From the NCBI GenBank assembly GCA_003649445.1, contig QMRV01000033.1, forward strand, positions 1-24,927: a stretch of 24,927 bases of DNA. Reading direction: 5' to 3'. The notes under the pieces were generated by a model. It saw only the letters and a list, made by a program, of their open reading frames with translations, was not told the origin of the DNA and did not search any database. The translations under genes and the position numbers were made by a program. Below are positions 7,685 through 14,422 of this stretch, one piece after another; position 1 is the first letter of the stretch; every line of letters begins with the position of its first letter. Source of the stretch: Thermoprotei archaeon (GTDB lineage: Archaea > Thermoproteota > Thermoprotei > Thermofilales > B15-G2).

Positions 7685-8980
7685 GTGGCTGAAAGTACTA
7701 GAAAGCGTATTAGTGAAGGATTAGTTTTAACTAGGTATTGGGCTTTCTCAGCTTTCTTTATGTCGGTAGCTAAAGGCGCTGTAGGCTTGATTTCAGGTAG
7801 TTTAGCTATGGTTGCTGACGCTTTTCACGGACTATCAGATTTTATTGTGGCTGCTGTATGCTGGATAGGGCTGAAAATAGCTCAGCGGAAGCCTACAGAA
7901 AAATTTCCCTACGGCTACTATAGAGCAGAAAGCATTGCTTCGCTGCTAGTGAGCGCAGCGATAGTCTACGCAGGCATCGAGTTTATATCAGAGGGCATTG
8001 CTTCTGCAGGAAGGGTTCCTGAAATAAATATGGGAGAGTACGCGCTAGTTGTCGCAGCTGTATCTTGTTTAATCTCACTCATCCTTTGGAGAGTTCTCAC
8101 TAGAAGAGGCAGAGAGCTCGAAGTATACTCAGTTAAAGCTCTAGGAGACGAGTCTTTCACAGACTTCTTGGCGTCGCTTGGAGTATTCATAGCAGTGCTC
8201 TCGTCTACACTTAAAGTCCCTTACGTCGAGAGCATAGTTACAGTAGCTATTGCAGTCTTTATTCTTAAAACAGGCCTAGTAAACGCCCATAAAGCTCTCT
8301 TAGCACTAATGGATATAAGTCCTTCAAAAGAAATAGAAGATAAAGTAAGGAAAGTCCTCGAAAGCATAGAAGGCATAGAAGGGTATAAAGACCTCAAGCT
8401 CAGAGTCTCCGGTCCAGTTATCTTCGGCGAGGTAACTATACTCGTTAAAGGCTTTCTAGATATAAAGCGTGCTCACCAAATTGCTGAAATGGTTGAAAAA
8501 GCGATTAAAGAAAATGTGCCTAAAATAGAGTACTTGACTGTACACATAGAGCCAGCTAAGAAGCATCCATCACTTATCGCTGTTCCATTGAGCGCAAGCA
8601 GCGGACTCGATTCACCTATATCAGACCACTTGGCGCGAGCACCCTACATTACTTTAGTAAAAATAAGTAGCAAGGGTATAGAAGAAGTAACTATAGTAGA
8701 AAACCCCTATAAGGTCAGGAAAATGAGAGCAGGACTGACTTTAGCTCACTGGCTAGTTGAAAACAAGGTAGAAGCAGTAGTTACTAAACATATAGGCGAA
8801 ATAACTTTTCACACGCTCAGAGATCACTTAATCGAAATTTATTCAGCAGACTGCAGAACTCTCCGAGAGTGCATCGAGAAACTTGCTGAAGGCAAACTCT
8901 CGCTCTTAAGTAAGCCTACTAGAGAGCTAGGTGAAGAAGAAGTCGAGAAGAAGCATGTCGGCGAAGAAAACACTAGCTAA
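7685..8980 (+). CDS. Cation diffusion facilitator fused to a NifX/NifB-like domain
   Basis: Residues 15-200 are a CDF transmembrane domain: ISGSLAMVADAFHGLSDFI includes the TM2 metal site H48-x3-D52, and GDESFTDFLASLGV gives E156-x3-D160 in TM5, where many zinc CDFs have His-x3-Asp. KFPYGYYRAES is the conserved loop after TM2. Residues 211-292 are the cytoplasmic ferredoxin-like CDF domain. Residues 297-404 (LIAVPLSASSGLDSPISDHL onward, with VEAVVTKHIGE) match the dinitrogenase iron-molybdenum cofactor domain (PF02579), which binds metal clusters or cofactors in NifX/NifB-type proteins. The protein should export a divalent metal from the cytoplasm. The replaced TM5 His and the extra domain hint at iron, manganese or molybdenum rather than plain zinc, but this is inference. 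GTG start, leaderless promoter. A tail of about 25 charged residues follows the last domain. Confidence 0.88.
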   Translation: MAESTRKRISEGLVLTRYWAFSAFFMSVAKGAVGLISGSLAMVADAFHGLSDFIVAAVCWIGLKIAQRKPTEKFPYGYYRAESIASLLVSAAIVYAGIEFISEGIASAGRVPEINMGEYALVVAAVSCLISLILWRVLTRRGRELEVYSVKALGDESFTDFLASLGVFIAVLSSTLKVPYVESIVTVAIAVFILKTGLVNAHKALLALMDISPSKEIEDKVRKVLESIEGIEGYKDLKLRVSGPVIFGEVTILVKGFLDIKRAHQIAEMVEKAIKENVPKIEYLTVHIEPAKKHPSLIAVPLSASSGLDSPISDHLARAPYITLVKISSKGIEEVTIVENPYKVRKMRAGLTLAHWLVENKVEAVVTKHIGEITFHTLRDHLIEIYSADCRTLRECIEKLAEGKLSLLSKPTRELGEEEVEKKHVGEENTS

Positions 8981-9077
8981 ACTTCTGTTTTTAACTCTAA
9001 TATACATAACGGCATGCTTACTGCTTGAAGTAACTGAGCCTAAAGATCATGGTAGTACTGAAGACAGTTGTATCTGA
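8955..9077 (+). CDS. Possible 40-residue membrane peptide overlapping the CDF gene end
   Basis: An ATG at 8955, inside the last codons of the CDF gene in another frame, opens MSAKKTLAKLLFLTLIYITA and then CLLLEVTEPKDHGSTEDSCI before a TGA at 9075-9077. It has a basic start, a hydrophobic stretch and a Cys, like a short secreted or anchored peptide. A shifted frame continues SENSWQQNFSIEYLQSAEVR to a TAA at 9154, so this may be the front of a slightly longer protein with a frameshift. No family is recognised. The 26-bp overlap with the upstream gene fits translational coupling. Confidence 0.3.
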   Translation: MSAKKTLAKLLFLTLIYITACLLLEVTEPKDHGSTEDSCI

Positions 9078-9194
9078 GAATTCTTGGCAGCAGAACTTTT
9101 CAATAGAGTATTTGCAAAGTGCTGAAGTAAGAGAAGTAAGTGAAAATTCTGCTTAACGCGAAAAAGGTTCCATTTATTGTAATTTTATGAGAGT

Positions 9195-9218
9195 AAAATT
9201 TATATATTTGATATACAT
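9195..9218 (+). promoter_or_regulatory. Shared promoter element, copy 1 (ABC permease gene)
   Basis: The 24-bp element reads AAAATTTATATA, two variable bases (TT), then TGATATACAT. TTTATATA (9199-9206) is the TATA box, centred about 31 bp upstream of the ATG at 9234. The second half completes an inverted repeat TATAT-N5-ATATA. A second copy at 11290-11313 differs only at the two central bases. Confidence 0.65.
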
Positions 9219-9233
9219 GCTTGCTATAGCAAT

Positions 9234-10388
9234 ATGAGCATATTCTGGTTTGCTGTGAAATTTATTTCGAGAGACATGAAGTTTAAGAAGTTCACTACTG
9301 CGCTGACTATTTTAGCTGTAGCTAGTGGCGTAGCTGCTTTAATAGCGCTCAGAATAATCAGTATTGGAGCCAGAGTCGCCGTCTCGAATATTATCGAGGG
9401 GCTTTTCTCGGGAGAGCTTGTAGTGTACGGTGAGGGTCTCTGCGATATACCAGAAACAGCTGTTAATGATTTATCTCGAATACTTGGCGTCGAAAAAGTG
9501 ATTCCTGTCGTATGGACTCTAGGCTACACTAAAGGGTCTCTAGCATTCATTTTCGGTATTAGAGCAGAGGACTTGAAATACGTTGTTTCCTCGGTAGTAG
9601 ACGGGAGAGGATTCTATGCAAACGAGAGTAGAGTATGCTTAGTTGAAGAGAGTTTCGCGGAAGAAAACGGCATTAAGCCTGGAGACTGGATTATTGTTAA
9701 GCCTCAGATAGGCTCATCTGACTACTTTTTCAGAGTAGTCGGCGTTGTTAGCATAGGCATTAAGATTCAAGGAATGTTGGGTAGAGGAGCATACCTAGTA
9801 GTTCCTATGAGAGAAGCCCAGGAAATACTGGGTAAAGAAGGCTATGTTTCGATGATTCTTATTAAAACTAAGGATAAGGATAAGAGCGTGGAGAATGTCC
9901 GTAGAGCTATTTTAGCCGAGTATCCGAGTGCTCAAGTTTACTGTAGAGAAGAGCTTTTGAGCGGTGTTTCCAAGATACTGGGTGTAATTGACGGCCTTCT
10001 CTTCGCTGTAGCAATTATAGGCGTTACAGTAGCTATTTTCAGTACATCTAATACAATCATGTCTAGTGTAAGAGAGCACGCCAGAGAAATAGCTATATTG
10101 AGGTCTATTGGCGCTAAAGCCAGTGACGTGGCTTTAGTTTTCATGCTAGAAGCCTTTATCTTTGGGCTGCTGGGAGGAGTTATTGGCGCGGGTTTAGGAC
10201 TAATAGGAGCTAATGCTGCTCGAAAGCTAGTCGAGTCTGCTGGTTTATTCAAGATACCGCTCATTATAACACCTGAAGTTATTGCAACGGGAGTTATTTC
10301 AGCTGTAGTAGTGAGTGTAGCTAGCTCGATTTACCCTGTTTTTAAGGCAGTTAAAGTAAAGCCGATTGAGGTGCTTAAAAATGAGTGA
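9234..10388 (+). CDS. MacB/FtsX-type ABC transporter permease
   Basis: A 384-residue permease of the MacB/LolCE/FtsX type. TM1 lies at about residues 20-45 (TTALTILAVASGVAALIAL), followed by an extracytoplasmic MacB-like domain (about 46-252, GELVVYGEGLCDIPETAVND onward). TM2 starts at GVIDGLLFAVAIIGVTVAIF and TM3 and TM4 fill the C-terminal 90 residues. REHAREIAILRSIGAKASDV is the conserved coupling-helix motif that contacts the ATPase, and KAVKVKPIEVLKNE is the typical end. Such permeases do not move substrate through the membrane. They transmit ATP-driven motion to extracytoplasmic partners, or extrude lipids, peptides or lipoproteins. The stop codon overlaps the ATPase start (ATGAGTGA), so the two are co-translated. 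It is expected to form a homodimer, because only one permease gene is present. Confidence 0.92.
   Translation: MSIFWFAVKFISRDMKFKKFTTALTILAVASGVAALIALRIISIGARVAVSNIIEGLFSGELVVYGEGLCDIPETAVNDLSRILGVEKVIPVVWTLGYTKGSLAFIFGIRAEDLKYVVSSVVDGRGFYANESRVCLVEESFAEENGIKPGDWIIVKPQIGSSDYFFRVVGVVSIGIKIQGMLGRGAYLVVPMREAQEILGKEGYVSMILIKTKDKDKSVENVRRAILAEYPSAQVYCREELLSGVSKILGVIDGLLFAVAIIGVTVAIFSTSNTIMSSVREHAREIAILRSIGAKASDVALVFMLEAFIFGLLGGVIGAGLGLIGANAARKLVESAGLFKIPLIITPEVIATGVISAVVVSVASSIYPVFKAVKVKPIEVLKNE
10368..10373 (+). promoter_or_regulatory. Shine-Dalgarno site deciding the ATPase start
   Basis: GAGGTG lies 7 nt before the ATG at 10381. It favours that ATG over the in-frame TTG at 10366 and fits translational coupling with the permease gene. 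Confidence 0.6.
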
Positions 10389-11277
10389 AGTACTCAAATT
10401 AGTCGATATTTGGAAAATATATGGTAGTGGAGGAAACAAGATAGCAGTACTCAAGGGCATAAATCTCTCTATTAAGAGAGGAGAGCTAGTCATAATAATG
10501 GGGCCTAGCGGCAGTGGCAAATCCACACTGCTAAGCATAATAGGGACTTTAGACCGCCCTACAAAAGGAAAAGTCTATATCGGCGGAGTAAACGTAACTT
10601 CACTTAACGAAGACGAGCTAGTGTTGTTCAGGAGCCGTAGAATAGGCTTTGTTTTCCAGTCATACAACCTCATAAAGAATCTCACAGCTCTCGAGAACGT
10701 AATGCTCCCTATGATTCTCTCGAGGTTGTACGATGTTAAAGAAGCCGAGAAGAAGGCTTTAGAGTTACTGAAGCTCGTGGGCCTAGGTAAACACGCCCAT
10801 AAGTTTCCTAAGCAGATGTCGGGCGGTCAGCAGCAGAGAGTAGCTATCGCTAGGGCTCTAGCCACAGACCCCGACTTAATTCTAATGGACGAGCCTACAG
10901 GAAACCTAGACTTAAAGTCTTCTGCACAGGTAGTTTCACTGATTAAGTGGCTGAACGAAGTCTACGGCCAAACCTTCCTTATCGTGACTCATAACCCTGA
11001 GCTAGTTGAAGTAGCCACTCGCGTGCTCTATATTCGAGACGGCAGAATCTACGAGAATCCTCCTAAGCAGCTGCTGGCCGTTAAGCTAAAAGAAGAGCTA
11101 GCTAAAATGGAGAAATCTAGTACTGTACGAGAAGCTCAGCTCAAGCTTCTCGAAATTAAGGCACAAGCTCTGAAAAGACTTGCTTTAACAGGGAGTATTT
11201 CTGAGAGCAGGCTGCGAGAAGAGCTAGAGTACTTGAGGCTTCGCGTAAGTAAGCTAGAATCCCTGGTTTCTAAGTAA
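10381..11277 (+). CDS. LolD/MacB-type ABC transporter ATPase with C-terminal helical extension
   Basis: All ABC ATPase motifs are intact (298 residues from the ATG): Walker A GPSGSGKST (41-49), Q-loop Q93 in GFVFQSYNLIKN, signature MSGGQQQR (146-153), Walker B LILMDEP with catalytic E171, D-loop GNLD, and switch H204 in IVTHNPE. The sequence is closest in type to LolD/MacB/FtsE ATPases, which pair with four-TM permeases like the gene upstream. Residues about 225-298 form an extra charged helical tail (KLKEELAKMEKSSTVREAQL, then LRLRVSKLESLVSK) with coiled-coil character, beyond the usual length of about 225-235. That tail may bind a partner protein or the membrane. The start overlaps the permease stop. 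The next gene has its own promoter 12 bp downstream. Confidence 0.93.
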   Translation: MSEVLKLVDIWKIYGSGGNKIAVLKGINLSIKRGELVIIMGPSGSGKSTLLSIIGTLDRPTKGKVYIGGVNVTSLNEDELVLFRSRRIGFVFQSYNLIKNLTALENVMLPMILSRLYDVKEAEKKALELLKLVGLGKHAHKFPKQMSGGQQQRVAIARALATDPDLILMDEPTGNLDLKSSAQVVSLIKWLNEVYGQTFLIVTHNPELVEVATRVLYIRDGRIYENPPKQLLAVKLKEELAKMEKSSTVREAQLKLLEIKAQALKRLALTGSISESRLREELEYLRLRVSKLESLVSK

Positions 11278-11289
11278 ACTAATGATAGA

Positions 11290-11313
11290 AAAATTTATAT
11301 ACCTGATATACAT
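11290..11313 (+). promoter_or_regulatory. Shared promoter element, copy 2 (coiled-coil surface protein gene)
   Basis: Nearly identical to the element at 9195-9218: AAAATTTATATA, then CC instead of TT, then TGATATACAT. TTTATATA (11294-11301) is centred 30 bp upstream of the ATG at 11328, almost the same distance as in copy 1. The match points to shared control of both transcription units, plausibly by the RHH protein encoded at 13180. Confidence 0.65.
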
Positions 11314-11327
11314 CTTAAGCAGAGATT

Positions 11328-13187
11328 ATGAGGATATATATTGTATTGCTACTAATACTAATGGTTGCTGTAGAAGTTGCTTTAGCTGAGCCTCAGCTTA
11401 TAGCAGAGAAGGTTATCTCTAGAGAGATAGTAGTTAGTCCTCAAGGAGAAGTAGTCAAGGCATCGACTTACGTTACTTTGACCATTGAAGGCGAGGGAGA
11501 AGCAGACTTAATTGATAAAACAGCTTTTATTCAGCCAAGCATAAAGACTCACTCTATTAGACCTAGTGAAGTTTCCGTAGATGGAGAGCTAGTTGAAGTT
11601 CAGTGGAGGTCTCTGAAAGTTTCTGATAGACTTGTAGTAAAGTATACTGCTCCTTTAGTTAAGATTCCCGTAAAAATGAGCTTTGAGCTATTTGTAAACG
11701 GGAAGAAGGTTTCATTAAAGTACTCTGATAGATTTTATTTAGTTGAAGCATCTAAAGGCGATGTTATAGTATACAGGCTTGTAGTCAAAAACTGCTTTAC
11801 AGTAAACGGAGCTAAGCCATTGTTACTCGTGCTAGTTACTTGGAGTATCGATTCAACTAAATTCAGTGTAATTAATTGTAGTCCTGCCCCAGCTATTGTT
11901 ACAGAGCTCGGTGAAACACGCATGTACACTTGGTCTACTATGCTAAACGACTCTCTAGTAATAGAAATGACTTTCAAAGTAAGGAAAACTAGCATGTGGG
12001 GAGATGCCTGCATTACATCTCCTCAAGTAAATGTAGTTCTCGACACATCATCTATGCTAAAGAATATAGAGGAAACTATAAGTCAGCTTGAGAATTCACT
12101 TAAAATGCTCGACTTAATTGACAATTTAACTAAAAATACTATCAGTGGACTAAAGCTAATGTCAGCTATTTTAAAGAATTTAAGTAATAGTCTAGAGACA
12201 TACGCTGAGCTACTCGAAGTCTGTGCAAATAAGTCTAGTGAAGCTTCAAAGAGCTTAGCTGAAGGAGCTCAGATATCCTATGAATTTTCTGAGAAACTAA
12301 AAGAGCTCAGCAGAACTATTAATAAGTTAATTGAAATTAGGAACAAGCTAGAATACTATATTGAATTCTTTAAAATAGGAAACAGTTATTCCAATGAAAT
12401 TGAAAATCTCTTAGATAATATTAAAGAAAACTCTTCGACAATACCGCCCTCTTTAAATGAAATTACTGAAGAGATAAAGACTATTTTGAATGAAGTTGAC
12501 TTAACGAAAGAGGATCTGCAAGAAACTATAATTGAGATAAAAGAACTTATCGATAATCTAGATAAAATAGCTCAGGGTGTAAGCGAAAGTATTAAGCTAG
12601 TGGAAGAACTGGGTGAGAATTTAGAGATTTCAGCAGGATATATGGCACAGCTTGCACAGGGACTACGTAACGCTAGTGAATATGCTAAAGAAATGGCTTT
12701 AAATGCTACGGAGCAGGCCGAAGAACTAGACTCGAAAATAGTTCTTATTAAAGAGAATTTATCAGAGTTAAGTAAAGCGAGAAAAAGTCTCGAAAAAAGA
12801 CTAGAGAGTTTGAAGAGACAGTATAGTGCTTTATTGAAGTTAAATAAAGTGTACTTAAGTGAAAAGCCCTTGATTAAGTGTGGTGTAGAAGCAGAAGGAA
12901 AAATTCTAGCAGATATTGTGGAAATAAAGACTTTTAACATAATGGTTAAGGAGCCTCGAAGCTTCAGTATCCAGCCAGAGCTGAACACGGGTAAGAAAAG
13001 CAGCGGATTTAACTATTATCTACTAATATTGCTTGCCGCAATAGCTCCCCTAGCTTTATTAGCTAAAGCAGGCTTAAAGAATATAAGAAAAGAAAGCTAC
13101 AGGGAATTAGTTGAAGAAATAGATGAAATTACAGAAAGAATAGAGAGACTGAAATCATGTCTAGGAATTGGTGAAGAGAATGAGTGA
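11328..13187 (+). CDS. Secreted, membrane-anchored coiled-coil protein linked to the ABC transporter
   Basis: A 619-residue surface protein. A signal peptide (residues 1-20, ending VALA before EPQ) is followed by a beta-rich domain (about 21-235) with strands such as EVVKASTYVTLTIEGEGEAD. A long helical region (about 238-510) has heptad-like hydrophobic spacing (ISQLENSLKMLDLIDNL, LSKARKSLEKRLESLKRQYS) and is interrupted near TIPPSL (371-376). A single membrane segment at about 562-583 (YYLLILLAAIAPLALLAKAG) and a short charged cytoplasmic tail with more coiled coil (LVEEIDEITERIERLK) follow. About nine N-x-S/T sequons lie in the outer part, as expected for a glycosylated archaeal surface protein. 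No catalytic motif is seen. Its position and shared promoter make it the likely extracytoplasmic partner of the MacB-like transporter. The stop overlaps the RHH start. Confidence 0.8.
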   Translation: MRIYIVLLLILMVAVEVALAEPQLIAEKVISREIVVSPQGEVVKASTYVTLTIEGEGEADLIDKTAFIQPSIKTHSIRPSEVSVDGELVEVQWRSLKVSDRLVVKYTAPLVKIPVKMSFELFVNGKKVSLKYSDRFYLVEASKGDVIVYRLVVKNCFTVNGAKPLLLVLVTWSIDSTKFSVINCSPAPAIVTELGETRMYTWSTMLNDSLVIEMTFKVRKTSMWGDACITSPQVNVVLDTSSMLKNIEETISQLENSLKMLDLIDNLTKNTISGLKLMSAILKNLSNSLETYAELLEVCANKSSEASKSLAEGAQISYEFSEKLKELSRTINKLIEIRNKLEYYIEFFKIGNSYSNEIENLLDNIKENSSTIPPSLNEITEEIKTILNEVDLTKEDLQETIIEIKELIDNLDKIAQGVSESIKLVEELGENLEISAGYMAQLAQGLRNASEYAKEMALNATEQAEELDSKIVLIKENLSELSKARKSLEKRLESLKRQYSALLKLNKVYLSEKPLIKCGVEAEGKILADIVEIKTFNIMVKEPRSFSIQPELNTGKKSSGFNYYLLILLAAIAPLALLAKAGLKNIRKESYRELVEEIDEITERIERLKSCLGIGEENE

Positions 13188-13662
13188 AAAGAAGGGCAAG
13201 AAGGATGTATTAATTAGAGGCGTAGACGAGGAAGCCTACCGCAGCTTAACTGATTTAGCGAAAAGAATGCGTGTAAGTACAGGTTATCTTGCCTCTGAAT
13301 CATTTAGACTTCTAGTAGCTCTTCTCGACGGTAGATGTAGATTTCTCTTAGTTCCATTAGAATTGGCTAGGAGAGTTAGAGGACTTATGCCAGAGACTCT
13401 TAAAAGTATAGCTCCCTATGTTATTAAACATGTAGACAAGCTTAGAGTAAGTAGAGCAGATCTTTATTCAGTAAAGTCTCCAATAATATTCTTTGGAATA
13501 AATGAGCTTATTTTTGAAGACGATGTTACTGAAAAAGATATTGATAAAAAAGTACTTAGAATAATAAACTGTAAAATAATAGAGATACCAAAACATATTA
13601 GCAAATTCTTCATACTAAGCAGAGCAAGCTTCATTAAAGAAATAAGGGTTAGAGACTCTTAA
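13180..13662 (+). CDS. Ribbon-helix-helix transcriptional regulator with unknown C-terminal domain
   Basis: Residues 9-50 (KDVLIRGVDEEAYRSLTDLA then KRMRVSTGYLASESFRLLVA) read as a ribbon-helix-helix fold: a short strand followed by two helices. RHH proteins bind DNA as dimers through paired strands. The C-terminal 110 residues (CRFLLVPLELARRVRGLMPE onward, ending FIKEIRVRDS) match nothing I recognise and may sense a ligand or mediate oligomerisation. The ATG at 13180 is chosen because GGTGA ends 4 nt upstream and ATGAGTGA overlaps the previous stop. An upstream TTG at 13168 would add four residues. Being co-translated with the coiled-coil gene, it is a natural autoregulator of the two promoters that share the 24-bp element; this is inference. 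Confidence 0.75.
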   Translation: MSEKKGKKDVLIRGVDEEAYRSLTDLAKRMRVSTGYLASESFRLLVALLDGRCRFLLVPLELARRVRGLMPETLKSIAPYVIKHVDKLRVSRADLYSVKSPIIFFGINELIFEDDVTEKDIDKKVLRIINCKIIEIPKHISKFFILSRASFIKEIRVRDS

Positions 13663-13726
13663 AGTTTAATCGAGTAGTATAGTATCTAATTCTACCCTAT
13701 AGTTTGAGCCAGGTGCTGTGAGCAAA

Positions 13727-13778
13727 GTATTCTAAAGTATTACATAAAGTTTATATTCTGTATTACATTTGTATACAT
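13727..13778 (+). promoter_or_regulatory. Helically phased repeats over the vapBC-1 promoter
   Basis: GTATTACAT occurs exactly at 13737-13745 and 13760-13768, with weaker copies starting at 13727 (GTATTCT) and 13771 (GTATACAT). Start-to-start spacings are 10, 23 and 11 bp, all near multiples of a helical turn, so all copies face the same side of the DNA. The TATA-like TTATATTC (13751-13758) lies between the two perfect copies, about 25 bp before the ATG at 13779. This fits an operator for repression by the VapB-VapC complex. Confidence 0.6.
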
Positions 13779-13994
13779 ATGTCTGAGGTAATCAGTATAC
13801 GTGTGTCGAGAGAGATTAAGTTTAAGATGAAGAAAATTCCTATAAATTGGAGTGATGAAATAAGAAAATTTATTGAGAAAAAAATAAGAGAGTACGAGTT
13901 GTTAGAACTTTTAAATAAGATAGAGAAAAATGCCAAAAACAGAGTAGTTAAGTATGATTCTAGTAAATTTATTAGAGAGGATAGAGAGAAATGA
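13779..13994 (+). CDS. vapB: VapB-type antitoxin
   Basis: A 71-residue protein starting MSEVISIRVSREIKFKMKKI, a ribbon strand followed by two helices (NWSDEIRKFIEKKIREYELL), the usual layout of archaeal VapB antitoxins with an N-terminal DNA-binding part. The charged tail (NRVVKYDSSKFIREDREK) should occupy the VapC active site. It is expected to neutralise the toxin encoded next and repress its own operon. Start ATG with a TATA-like box 25 bp upstream (leaderless). The stop overlaps the toxin start (ATGA). Confidence 0.85.
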   Translation: MSEVISIRVSREIKFKMKKIPINWSDEIRKFIEKKIREYELLELLNKIEKNAKNRVVKYDSSKFIREDREK

Positions 13995-14422
13995 GTTTTG
14001 TATTAGATGCAAGTGTATTAGTTAAACTTGTTATAGAGGAGCCTGGATCAGAAGAGTCTAGAAAAATTTTTAGAAAAAATGTTAGTCGTGGGTATGAACC
14101 TTATACTGTTGATATTGCTCTATCAGAGGCCTTTAATGCTCTGTGGAAGCATGTAGTACTCACTAAAGATCTTTCGTTAAAGAAAGCATGGGATGCTGTC
14201 GAAGACTTACTGAACTTGTGGTATAGGCTAAAGGTAGTGTCAACTGCTAAGCTATTTAATGAAGCGTTTGCGACTGCAGTTAAGTATAAGCTTACTTTCT
14301 ATGATGCTCTCTATGTAGCTTTAGCTAAAATAGTAGGTGGAGAATTAATTACAGCGGATACTAGGCTGGCTGAAGTGATTACTACAAATGACTTGTGTAG
14401 AGTTAAGGTTGTTGCTGTTTAG
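13991..14422 (+). CDS. vapC: VapC-type PIN-domain toxin ribonuclease
   Basis: A 143-residue PIN-domain protein with the full acidic set: D6 (SFVLDASVL), E46 (ALSEAFNALW), D105 (TFYDALYVALA) and D123 (ITADTRL). These coordinate the metal ions for RNA cleavage. VapC toxins cut tRNA or rRNA; this one's target is unknown. Translation is coupled to the antitoxin through an ATGA overlap. Its last 20 bp overlap the 3' end of the convergent aminotransferase gene, so transcripts of the two are complementary there. Confidence 0.9.
   Translation: MSFVLDASVLVKLVIEEPGSEESRKIFRKNVSRGYEPYTVDIALSEAFNALWKHVVLTKDLSLKKAWDAVEDLLNLWYRLKVVSTAKLFNEAFATAVKYKLTFYDALYVALAKIVGGELITADTRLAEVITTNDLCRVKVVAV

Noticed and set aside
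10366..10380. Upstream TTG start for the ABC ATPase
   Set aside because: The GAGGTG Shine-Dalgarno and the stop-start overlap favour the ATG at 10381, which is also the family-typical start.
11735..12013. 92-residue minus-strand ORF
   Set aside because: Shadow of the coiled-coil surface protein gene, with no recognisable features.
12572..12988. 138-residue minus-strand ORF
   Set aside because: Antisense shadow of the coiled-coil gene, Ser/Leu-rich because of the complementary codons.
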